In this document: positions 22,205-32,382 of the stretch, in pieces
How positions within the stretch are numbered: the stretch's first letter is position 1
Layout of the letters: each line of letters opens with the position of its first letter
Origin: Cristatella mucedo
Taxonomy: Eukaryota > Bryozoa > Phylactolaemata > Cristatellidae
Direction: 5' to 3'
NCBI GenBank assembly: GCA_009760855.2
Contig: WPIO01000062.1
Location: 840,001 to 904,000, forward strand
DNA: 64,000 nucleotides
Made by a program: the position numbers and the translations under genes
Notes under the pieces: model-generated
What the model was told of the DNA's origin: nothing
The model's input: the letters and a program-made list of their open reading frames with translations, nothing else
Databases searched by the model: none

Positions 22205-24555
22205 TTTTGCCAAACGACGTAACTTACAAAGCATTGACATAGACAAGTTTTTGAAATCTGTTTGTGATGCAGGCCTTCTTGATCTGCATTCAGACTCGAC
22301 CGGCAGCCTCGATACCCTCACTGATGCGATGAACATGACACTCAGGAGTGCTCTTGACAAGCATGCTCCCGTTCATTCTATCCGTGTTCAAAGTCGTCGA
22401 GATCCCTTTCAATTTACAAAAAAACTCCTTAAGATGCGCCGTGTTAAGCGCAGGCTGGAACGTCGTTTCAAGAAATCGGGGTCTGAGGCAGACCTAGTCA
22501 ATTTTAGAGACTACCTTCGAGTTTACACCCGAAAGCTTAAAAAAGCCAGGGCTTCTTTTTTCATTAGAAAACTAAATTCCTGCCAGTCGGACACTAAACA
22601 AATTTATAAGACAGTAAACCATTTACTGGCCAATGCTGTCAGGTTTGACTCCCCAGATATTAAGGGCTCAGCCGAAAAGTTTTCAGCCTTCTTTACTGAA
22701 AAAATTGTGCACATTCGTGCCTCCATTAAGCCCTCTCCGACCAAAGCAATTGCCGTTCTTCAACCTGTGACCTTTCTTAAAAGGTTCTCCGATGTTTCTG
22801 CCTGTGATGTGGCTGCCTTAATAAGGTCTAGCAAAAAGAGTTCGTCTCCTGAAGACCCTATACCTTCATCTCTGTGGTCTTCACTTGCAGACCAACTTAG
22901 CCCTGCCATAACCAAGATTTTTAATGCTTCTTTGGGAAAAGGGGTCGTCCCCAAGTCCTTCAAATCGGCAATCGTTAGACCTATTCTTAAAAAGCCTGGA
23001 TTAGACACAGAGGTCCTAGCAAACTATCGTCCAGTTTCCGTTCTTATCAAAAATTCTTGAAAAAATTGTTGCTAAGCAGCTAGTTGAACATATTGAAAAT
23101 AATGGAATGTCAGAAACATTTCAATCAGGTTTCAAGAGGCAGCACTCTACTGAAACTGCTCTCCTCCGTGTTAACAATGACATTCTAAGGGGCAACGACG
23201 ACGGGAATATCACTGCCCTAGCTCTGCTAGATCTGTCTGCTGCCTTCGACACTATTGATCACGAAGTTCTGCTTGAATGATTGAGAACAACGATTGGTCT
23301 GGCAGACGAAGCACTGGCGTTGTTTAAATCATACTTGTCTGATCGTGTTCAATCCGTGTCGTGTGGGGGTCAGGTCTCAGACATGAGAAGGGTCACCTGT
23401 GGAGTTCCTCAAGGGTCTGTACTTGGTCCCTTGCTGTTCTCCATTTATACGCAACCTCTGGGAAAAGTGATTAAGGCCCATGGAATAGGATATCACTTCT
23501 ATGCTGACGATACTCGGTTGTATTTGTCATTTAAACCGTCGGAATCTGCTGCAGCAACTGAGAAACTGAATGCTTGCCTTGCCGATATTCGATCCTGGAT
23601 GTCGGAAAACTTCCTGAAATTAAATGATGATAAAACCAAACTGGTGCTCATAGGACACCCTAAGCGTGTAGCTGGAATAAAAGGCTTTACTCTTCTAATA
23701 GGTGATGCTATTGTGCGACCTTCACCACGTGCTCGTAATCTAGGTGTCGTGTTCGACAGCTGCCTCAATTTCAAAAGCTTCATTCAGAAGACTGCCTCTA
23801 CAGCTAGCCATCACATCCGATCCCTATCCAAGATTAGAAGCTGTCTCCCACAATGGCTTGTAACAAATTTAACTAGCTCTTTAGTTCTGTCTCGGCTTGA
23901 TTATTGTAATTCCCTTTTGGCTGGGCTACCAAAGAAAGCTATTATGCCACTACAGCGGATTATGAATATGGCTGCAAGGCTAGTCTTCAAGTCCCAGCGG
24001 TTTGAGCACGTGTCACCTTTGCTGAAAGAGCTAGGATGGTTGCCTGTTGAGCAAAGGATACAGAGCAAAGTTCTTACACTGACCCACAAGGCCCGCCACG
24101 GCTTGGCTCCTTCGTACCTAGCTGAACTGCTGCATCAGTTTCAGCCTGCTCGCACCCTCAGGTCCTGTGTGGACAATAAATTAGCTGTCCCATTCCTCCG
24201 CTTAAAGACAGTTGGCGACAGAAGCTTTAGCTCTGCAGGTCCTAGACTGTGGAACTCGCTTCCACAATTCTTACGCAACGACATCTACTCTCCAACTGCC
24301 GACTATGGCACATCTTTTTCAGCGGTCCTGAACTGCTACTTCTATGCTACTCACTACCTCAACTGCTCTCCTAACTCTGATATGCTTCCCACTTTCTCTT
24401 TGTTGCGTGAGACGAAGTCTGTTGGCTACCGAATGCGTACCGAAAGCCGCTTAGGCTGTGAGTTCGCTATAGAAAACTCTCATGCGTAACACCCACATGG
24501 TCTTTATGACTTTGTGGAGTTACTGACGGAGATACATTACATTACATTTTAATTA
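22205..24555 (+). mobile_element. L2-clade LINE, family A, 5' truncated
   Basis: The best-preserved LINE here. It starts inside the endonuclease-to-RT linker, covers the whole RT and C-terminal domain, then a 3' UTR (cacccacatggtctttatga, ctttgtggagttactgacgg) and a short (ACATT)n tail near 24535-24550. Partial copies of the same family lie at 10.4, 15.9, 29.3, 53.9 and 58.8 kb. Confidence 0.93.
22251..24489 (+). pseudogene. LINE ORF2 (reverse transcriptase), one frameshift and one stop
   Basis: 22251-23060 encodes the linker (basic helix KMRRVKRRLERRFKK) and the RT start (PIPSSLWSSL, FKSAIVRPILKKPGLD, NYRPVS). A frameshift near 23040 moves reading to FLSKILEKIVAKQLVEHI, QSGFKRQHSTETALL and LDLSAAFDTIDHEVLLE; TGA at 23278 follows. 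23281-24489 continues with CGVPQGSVLGPLLFSIYTQP, the catalytic YADD (about 23501-23512), WMSENFLKLNDDKTKLVLIG, and the long C-terminal domain (LSRLDYCNSLLAGLP, HKARHGLAPSYLAELL, PRLWNSLPQFLRND). The enzyme would reverse-transcribe its own RNA at a nicked target. Two lesions only suggest a fairly young copy. Confidence 0.92.
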
Positions 24556-24569
24556 CAGAGCGACTCACG

Positions 24570-24670
24570 ACTGTCTGCCGTGAGAGTTGGTAGGAAAAAA
24601 AAGAATTTCGCCTCTAGCGGGAACGAGCCTGCCACCTCTGGGTTACCTACCGTTCCAGTCATCTAGCGAT
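24570..24670 (-). mobile_element. tRNA-like SINE fragment, antisense
   Basis: Reverse complement shows ctagatgactggaacggtag (box-A-like) and ggcaggctcgttcccgc (box-B-like). It lies directly after the LINE tail. Family unknown. Confidence 0.35.
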
Positions 24671-25085
24671 TGAGAGAGATCCAGACTGAAGCCGTTCTTT
24701 CGGTACTCAACCAATGCGGGGCTACAAAGTTTCGGCTTCTTTGAGTTTATACTTACAAACTTTAATGGATTTCCGGTAAACAGCGTGAACGAATATGTAC
24801 GTTTATAACTGTGCACATGGGCAGACGCCAAGCGGCCAGCATTACGCTGCTGGGCATACATCCACTGGCGCCGACGGAGAGAAAGCAAACTTGTTTGGCG
24901 ATGACGGATGTCATTTTGAGATTAGAGATACGGAGCTCTAGAACATTCGTAACCTGAGCACGGACCGCTGGCGAGCCCATTGCGAGCCATTCAGACTGGA
25001 TTGAAAACTCACCTCAACAGGGCTTACAGTGGTCCCCATGCCATGGCAATGCACGGCTTAATTGCGGACAGACTGACCCACACAA
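24671..25085. other. Unassigned sequence
   Basis: Short frames on the minus strand (24643-24980) have no recognised domain. Confidence 0.25.
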
Positions 25086-25087
25086 GG

Positions 25088-25712
25088 CAATAATAATAAT
25101 TATAATTATAATAATACATTTGATATAGCGCCCTCAGAGAACTCAATCTCTTTCTAGGCGCTTTACGTTTGCTGAAAAGGAAGCACGATTGAATGGTTAG
25201 TGGTAGCATGCTCGATAAACAACAAGAATAACATGGTTAGGGGTGACATGCAAAGGGTCAGCATGCAAGTGTGGTTAGTGGCAGCATGCACAGTGTCAAC
25301 ACGCATAGACACATAAAGGTTGAATCACAGGGACCCACTAAATGCTGTGAAAAATAGGTGCGTTTTTAGTTTCTTTTTAAATGCGGTCTGAGTCAGGAGA
25401 TGACGTGATGCAACTTGGGAGGGATTTCCAGACTTTGGAAGCATGCGAACTAAAGGCACCGTTCTCCAAAGGATTTGAGGCTAGTGTGAGGTATAGGTAA
25501 ACAGTTGGATTCCGAAAAGCGGGTGGTACGATGCTTGGCCTGCTGGGGTAGTATATCTGAGAGATAGGCTGAAGCCAAAGAATGAAGAGACCTAAAAGTG
25601 AGTGACAAAACCTTGAAGTCGACGCGTTGCTTGACTGGGAGCGAGCGAAGGTCGGCGAGAAGTGGTGTGACGTGGCAACTGCGCCGCTCACGACAGACAA
25701 GGCAATCCTATC
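25088..25712 (-). mobile_element. L2 family B, antisense 3' part
   Basis: Begins with (ATT)n and the antisense tail (gcgccctcagagaactcaat), then the minus-strand C-terminal domain including HASKVWKSLPSCITSSPDSD. It ends near the RERRSCH region at about 25700. Confidence 0.9.
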
Positions 25713-26835
25713 ATATAGAAGTATAGCTAATATTCAAACAAAAATCCCAAAAACTTGAACGTGCGCAACGAGACGAGAAATGAAAAAGTAAAATAAAATA
25801 GTAAAATAGTAAACGAGACGAAGAAAGAAAAGCTCTGCAAAAAGTCAGAAGCAAAGCAGCTTAGCTGCTCAACCGAAGCCCCGTGTACACCGTGACCCGA
25901 GCTGTCTCGGAAATCTTCACCGCCAAAAGTCAAAACCTTGGGGCCTCGACGGGCTCGTCCATTTTGGTGCCCTGGAAGTCTACTTTTAGTCGTACGATGT
26001 TTTACGTACGAGCTTCAAGCAGTCGGCAGCAGCATCGACTCGACTCGAGCGCTCCACCACCACCACCCCCCCCCCCCCACCCACCCCCTCCCCTGCGCGC
26101 CCAAAAAGCCGACGGCGGCGGGCTGAGCGACAGGTTCCAAAGTAGTAACCTGAAATCGTCCAGCGAGCGTCAGTCCTTGAATGAGCTGGAGCTCAGTCTC
26201 GTATCGCGAGACCGACCGGAGAGAGGCTGCGTCAACCGTCTCGCGGCCGCGTTTTGCACCGCGCCAAGCGACGCCGCGCCGCCTCGCTGAAAGCTCAGCT
26301 TGCGTCATTTTCGCGACAACCTTCCGGCCCCCGGCGAGGAAGCAATTAAACTCGCTCCCGGCGGCCGCGTCTACTTGACTCTAGAGAGCAACCGCACGGC
26401 GCGGGCCGCAGCCCGCGGGCCAGTTCTAACGCTAAGCGAAACTGCAGCTTCGTCACCTCTCTCCCGCCAAGTGACGTCGAATAAAATAAGAAAAAATCTT
26501 TCGTCAGAGTGCGCGATTTCGCTCCGACGGAAACCCCCGCTGTCGCAATAGCAGCAACTTGGCCGCCGAGCACTGAATGATCCGCCGCTTAGGCCCCATG
26601 TCAGTCGCCAGCCATCTGAGGAGGCCATAAACGTCGCACCGAGCTCGCCAATCGCCGCTCGCGGCGAGAGCAGCGATTGCCAGCAGATTGTCGCGACTCT
26701 TTCCGGCCGGCCCCGCCCCCTGAACGGGCAGCCGGGGCGCGTGGAGATGCGGCCGAGGAGGCAGCCTCGTTCCGAGCTCGAGATCCGCGGGATCTCGCAC
26801 TCCCGGTCGCACCGTCGCGCCGGATGGCGCCCCGT
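25713..26835. other. GC-rich block, possible CpG island, no gene assigned
   Basis: AT-rich at first, then strongly CpG-rich from about 26000, with a poly-C tract at 26068-26079. Long frames exist on both strands, as expected at this composition. No clear exon with matching splice sites was found. Confidence 0.35.
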
Positions 26836-26840
26836 CGGTA

Positions 26841-26880
26841 CTCCGAGTCGTCGGCGCAAAGCTGTGCCGACGACTCGGAG
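26841..26880. repeat. Perfect hairpin, 15-bp arms
   Basis: ctccgagtcgtcggc (26841-26855) and gccgacgactcggag (26866-26880) are exact reverse complements. Three further weak pairs can form inside the 10-base spacer. It lies eight bases before a SINE1 copy. Confidence 0.95.
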
Positions 26881-26887
26881 CGCTTCC

Positions 26888-27035
26888 TAAGGCGGTTGCT
26901 TTCACGACCTCGGTCCCGAGGTCGTGGGTTCAATTCCTGCGGTGGGCGATTCTGTATCGCCACTGCAAGCGGTGGTGATAGCCGTAAAGGCTCTTCTGTC
27001 GCTATACAAAAAGAGGCTGTTTAATCAGCTAGGAT
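26888..27035 (+). mobile_element. SINE1 copy, well preserved
   Basis: aaggcggttgctttcacgac, cccgaggtcgtgggttcaat (box B), tgtatcgccactgcaagcgg, tagccgtaaaggctcttctg and an end in gaggctgtttaatcagct. This and 60437-60593 define the family best. Confidence 0.88.
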
Positions 27036-27595
27036 TTTTTTTCCTGTCAGGCAGCAGACCGCTCGCCTCAGCTCTAAGCGGCCGAAAAGCTCGCCCGCGC
27101 GCTCTCCTTACTCGCGTGCACCTCTTTGCCGCAGCCGAGCGGCCCACTCTTCCCCTGCGCGCTCTTCGCCAAAAGCCACCATTTCTACAGTTTACATCAC
27201 CATTATCGACTCGACCGCGCTCGCGGGCGCCTGCCGTCGTTCGCGTAGTGCGAGCGGCGAAAATTGCGGGCGCGAGGCCGGCCGGCATCGCGCGTCAATT
27301 CTTCTGCCACGGATTGTGGACGGACAGTATGGCAACGTTACGTGCCTTCTCCGCCCGAATGGATTGCTACCAAGGGCGCACGCCAATGCCGCACCCCTCC
27401 CCATCCTACGATAAACTCGTGCTAGTAACAGCAGGTTCGTATAGAATCCGCCAACATCGGCGTGACTTAAAATATAAAGGTACGACACTGTAACGTAACC
27501 CAAAGTAGAGGAAATACCTTAGGGCAAGTGACTAGGAAGTGCTCGGAAGTGTGCGAGCCAAAAAAGGCCGCCTCCGTGCTTTGACAGTTGCTGAA
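27036..27595. other. GC-rich unassigned sequence
   Basis: Long open frames on both strands (for example + 26924-27493) lack domains and overlap the SINE, so they are not called genes. Confidence 0.3.
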
Positions 27596-27597
27596 GA

Positions 27598-28540
<943 letters not shown>

Positions 28541-28596
28541 CTGCGGCGTCCGTTAGCAGTGATGTGCTTGCACATCACTGCTAACGGACGCCGCAG
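28541..28596. repeat. Perfect palindrome, 26-bp arms and 4-base loop
   Basis: 28541-28566 (starts ctgcggcgtccgttagcagt) and 28571-28596 are exact reverse complements separated by cttg. Identity stops abruptly at both outer edges. Confidence 0.97.
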
Positions 28597-28893
28597 ACGC
28601 AGCCGTGGCTGCATAACTGGGATAAATTTGCAGCTGACAGCTGCAATAAGCTACAAAGGTAAATATTCATGGAGAACGAATGAGAGCACTATGCCGAGTC
28701 ACAGGCGCCTCGTATCATTCTGAGGCGTTCTCTAACGTTTGCTCCCTTCAAGAATTGGAGAAATCCAAATAGGGTCCGATAACCCCAGGTTAGACTACCG
28801 ATAATTCTTTAGAATGTTTCTGCATTGACTTCGGCTTCACTTTCCTTTGATATTTAAGCTTAAAGGTATCTCTTTTTACGACTTATCTTGCAG

Positions 28894-29053
28894 GGAACGC
28901 CACATAGAGCCATGCGCCAAGGTTAAAGATGGCTACTGGCGGGTTTGTGTAGCAGTCACTGTGAACGCAATTATGGACCTTAAAAGTATGCCTAACTGCG
29001 TTTACAATGCTGCGGTTACTCATTCTTCTCTATATGATGGAATTTCCCGCTGA
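28894..29053 (+). CDS. Candidate terminal exon of unknown gene
   Basis: A strong polypyrimidine acceptor (tacgacttatcttgcag) is followed by an open frame to TGA. It reads RERHIEPCAKVKDGYWRVCV and then NAIMDLKSMPNCV, with three cysteines. I do not recognise it and see no upstream exon. Confidence 0.18.
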
Positions 29054-29327
29054 ATACGAGAACCTGCTGAGATTTCCGACCAAGCTTTTTAGAGTTAATG
29101 TAAATTAGTTGCAAGGCATAGAATTCGAGCGGTAATGGTCAAGATGTTAAGGCATATTTGTAAAGTGCGCAACACAATTACTGCAAATCAACTGCATGTA
29201 ATTGATTTTAATGTAAGCAGCTTGTTCTGCTGGATCTCAGCGGCTTGTAATAAATTTATAACATTTACTATTATCTACCAAGTGCTCCTTTGGTGCCTAT
29301 AATTTTGCCCGAGTATTACTTGTATCG

Positions 29328-30492
29328 CCCTGCGGTAGTGGAGTTCCTCACCTTCCGGAGTCCCGGAAGAGTCCGTCCTCGGTCCCTTGCTGCTCTCCAT
29401 TTTTACACACCTGTGGCAAAATTGGTTATTGGCCCATGGACGAGGATGTCACTGTTATGCTGACGATACGCAGCTGTGTTTGTCATTTGAACCGTCAACA
29501 TCTGCTGCAGCAACTGATAAACTGAATGCTTGCCTTGCCAACATTCGATCCTGGATGTCGGCAACTTTCGTTAAACTAAACGACGATAAAACAGAACTGC
29601 TGCTCATAAGACACCCTAAGCGTGTGGCTGAACTTGTAGGCTTTGCTCTTCTAATAGTTGATGCTTTTGTGCGACCATCACCATCTGCTCGGAATTTAGG
29701 TGTCGTCTTCGACAGCTACCTAAATTTCAAAGCTTCGTTAAGAAGATTGCTTCCGAAGCCAGCTATCACGTCTGATCTCTATTCAAGATTATGAACTGTC
29801 TTTCGCGGTGGCTTGCAAACAACTCAACTAGCTCCTTAGGTCTGTCTCGGCTAGATTATAGTTCCCTTTTGGCTGGGCTACCGAAAAGAAAGCAACTAGG
29901 CCACTGCAGCTGGCTATGAATATGGCTGCAAGACTAGTCTGCGAATCCCGGAGGTTTGACCATGTGTCTCACTTTCTAGACGAGCTAGGATGGCTGCCGG
30001 TTGATCAGCGGATACGGAGTAAACGTTTTTACGCTGACCCACAAGGCCCGCCCTGGCTCGGCTCCTTCACACCTGGCTGAGCTGCTCACCAGTTTTAGCC
30101 TCCTCGTGCCCTCAGGTCCAGTATGGACAATAAATTAGCTGCTCCATTCCTTCGGTTAAAAGACTGTTGGCGACAGAAGCTTTAGCTCTGCGGCTCCTAG
30201 ACTGTGGAACTCGCTCCCACGATTCTTACGCAACGACAACTACTCTCCTGGGTGCTGACTATGGCTCATCTTTTTCAGCGGTCCTGAGCTGCTACTGCCA
30301 TGCTACTCACTACCTCAACTGCTCCCTTGACTCTGCCATGTTTCTCACTTTCTCTTTGCTGCGTGAGACGAAGTCTGTTGGCTACCGAATGCGTACCGAA
30401 AGCCGCTCAGGCTGTGAGTGCGCTATGTAAAACTCTCCAGCGTAACACCTACGTGGTCTTTGTGGAGTTGCAGACGGAGAAACGGAGTATAG
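29328..30492 (+). mobile_element. L2 family A, 5' truncated, degenerate
   Basis: Starts in the RT palm block (equivalent to CGVPQGSVLGPLL) and continues with HCYADDTQLCLSFEPS, WMSATFVKLNDDKTELLLI, NLGVVFDSYLNFK and RETKSVGYRMRTESRSGCE. The 3' tail ends at gagttgcagacggagaa without the (ACATT)n run. The C-terminal half has many frameshifts. Confidence 0.9.
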
Positions 30493-30721
30493 GCAAAGCA
30501 AAATCTTTCTCGGAGTGGCTGCATGCGACTTCTTTCGGTGCGGCGATGGCGTCGGCAGAAGCTTAGCGCGCGCCCGTCGGGCGATTCATTGGCCGCCCAA
30601 GCTTTTTCGGAAGGTCGGAAAGATTGCTGAGCATTTCCTACTTCGACGAGTTTAGTGCTCAGCAGGTGTGCGTCCTCGCTCAGCGAGCCCTGTCGCGCGA
30701 GCGCGCTCGTCGTAAGTATCT

Positions 30722-30880
30722 CCTGGTAAGGAGTCCACGGGTAAGGCGCTCGAAGCTCCCAGGTCATGGGTTCGAGTCCTGCAGCGGTGGCTAATCCATT
30801 ACTTTCCACTGCGAGCCGTAGCTATTAACGCTCTTCGGCCACTATATAAATAAGGCTATTAAATCAGCTAACCTTTATTT
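30722..30880 (+). mobile_element. SINE1 copy
   Basis: Box-B region aggtcatgggttcgagtcct, then gcagcggtggctaatcc, ttaacgctcttcggccacta and an end in taaggctattaaatcagct. Confidence 0.75.
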
Positions 30881-31089
30881 TACTTCTATCTCAAGCAGCG
30901 CAGTTGCCAGGATTTCAGCACGGGAGGCAAACCTTGACCTTGATCGAGGCAGCTAGTCATACGATGGCTGGAGAGGCAGTCGGGTAGCGATCCTGCAGGA
31001 GCGTCTCTTTCAATTTTTCGCGGGGCCATATTCTCCATCAACGGACTCCCAGCGGTCTTGATCTCAAAGGTTGTTTTAATAACGAGACG

Positions 31090-31475
31090 TTGTGGCATCA
31101 CAACCGAAAACCTACCGCAATTCAGAAAATGAACCTATGGAAAATGCCTAACCCTTATAAAAGCCCTTGGCAAGAATATTCTCTGCGGGTTCTCTATTCT
31201 AGAACAATTTTTCGCTAGATAACCCTGTCAGCTCCGCATAAAATAATAAATAAATAATAATAAATAACAATAAGAATAAATAAATATAAAAAATAATGTA
31301 TATATATATATATATATTCAAATCTACTTACTTCTAGCCACGTACCAGTGAAAAATTTACGGCGTGCTTGGATAAGAGTGTCACAGCCAAGCTATGTGCG
31401 AGGTACTGAAATACGCTTCTGAGACTCACTTCTTGCAGGTCTCTCTGTTCGCGAAACAGCAAGCTTAAAGCGTAC
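31090..31475. other. AT-rich sequence with (AATA)n and (TA)n runs
   Basis: 31240-31318 holds aataaataata-type repeats and (TA)n. Nothing coding is recognised. Confidence 0.4.
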
Positions 31476-31479
31476 GCAA

Positions 31480-31745
31480 ACTTGGCGGCTAGGCTATTCT
31501 AGGATATTCTGAACGCAGCTACTGCCATAAAATATTGTTTCTTAACGACCTGCATTGGCTCTCCATCGCGGATCGGCTTCACTTCATCGTGTCACTCCAC
31601 ATCATTCTCCATTCGCCTGGCCCGGCCTAATAACTTAGTCCTAAGGCTCCCAGTCCAGGCCTTTCGCTCCTCTAATTCCATTATTTTAGCTGCCACTCAA
31701 AATCACAGTTCCTGTGCTCCCAAAGCCTGAATCTCGCTACCGACA
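31480..31745 (+). mobile_element. L2-like C-terminal fragment, very degenerate
   Basis: Plus-strand blocks parallel LLNDLHWLSI (31535-31565) and CAPKA*ISLP (31715-31745) of the L2 C-terminal domain. A 16-base tandem duplication (ccgacatatgtacgtc) follows at 31740-31772. Confidence 0.5.
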
Positions 31746-32127
31746 TATGTACGTCTCCGACATATGTACGTCATTTTTTTATCGCTTGCGAAAGAGGCGG
31801 GGACATTGCGTCTCTTATGACGACGGAGCTCTCAGACTGCGCGAGCACACTCCCTACCCTTGTTGAGTCTGTCATATCCGTCAGCCGATGGCTGCTCATT
31901 ACAGGGGAGTGCCAGAGAAGCCCCGGTCATAAAAACCAAAATTTCCCCAAACTCGCCATGCCCGACAGCGGCGGAACGTTCGGCTAGTCGGTAGCGGCCT
32001 TGCACGCGTAACTGAAGATTACTCGACCGGGCGTTATTATTACTACACCCAGTACTCAGCCATTATTAGACCGCGCTTACTTCCTCCGGTGTCTTATCAA
32101 GTGGCCAAGCACTCAAGCCGACGGCCC

Positions 32128-32135
32128 ATATTTAA
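32128..32135 (+). promoter_or_regulatory. TATA-like box upstream of the cytokine-like gene
   Basis: The octamer atatttaa stands out in otherwise GC-rich sequence, about 75 bases before the ATG at 32206. A start site about 30 bases downstream would give a short GC-rich 5' UTR. Position and composition are the only evidence. Confidence 0.35.
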
Positions 32136-32205
32136 CTCCCGCTAGTTGGCAGGCGGGCGCAGCGACAATCCGCTGAGCCCGCGAAGCGAGCAGCTGACAG
32201 AGACC

Positions 32206-32382
32206 ATGCCCTTCGACAAGTCGTGCACTCGCGAATTCGTTCTGCTGTCACTGGCGGTCGTCGCGACGACGACGTCGCCGGCCGGCCGCTGCAGACACGA
32301 GCCGTCGGCGAACGTGCGCACGTACCTTCGCGAAGAGCTGCGACTGGCGGCAGGCATGGCGTTCGCCATCGCGGACGTCATA
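32206..32382 (+). CDS. Cytokine-like gene exon 1: signal peptide and first part of helix A
   Basis: 59 codons ending exactly at ATA|gtaagt (phase 0). It encodes the leader, a probable cleavage zone near residues 24-28 (SPAGR), Cys29, and the first two thirds of helix A (about residues 36-59). It lies in a CpG-rich stretch, as expected of a 5' exon near a promoter. Confidence 0.68.

Noticed and set aside
22007-22222. Open frame just before the family A LINE
   Set aside because: It has no recognised domain and runs into the LINE boundary; probably chance.
26905-26945. Possible tRNA genes at SINE box A/B sites
   Set aside because: No cloverleaf with a proper anticodon arm and acceptor stem could be drawn. 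The sequences belong to a dispersed SINE with a conserved 3' body.
26371-27503. Several long frames on both strands in the GC-rich block
   Set aside because: High GC leaves few stops. The frames overlap each other and a SINE and show no domain or coherent splice sites.
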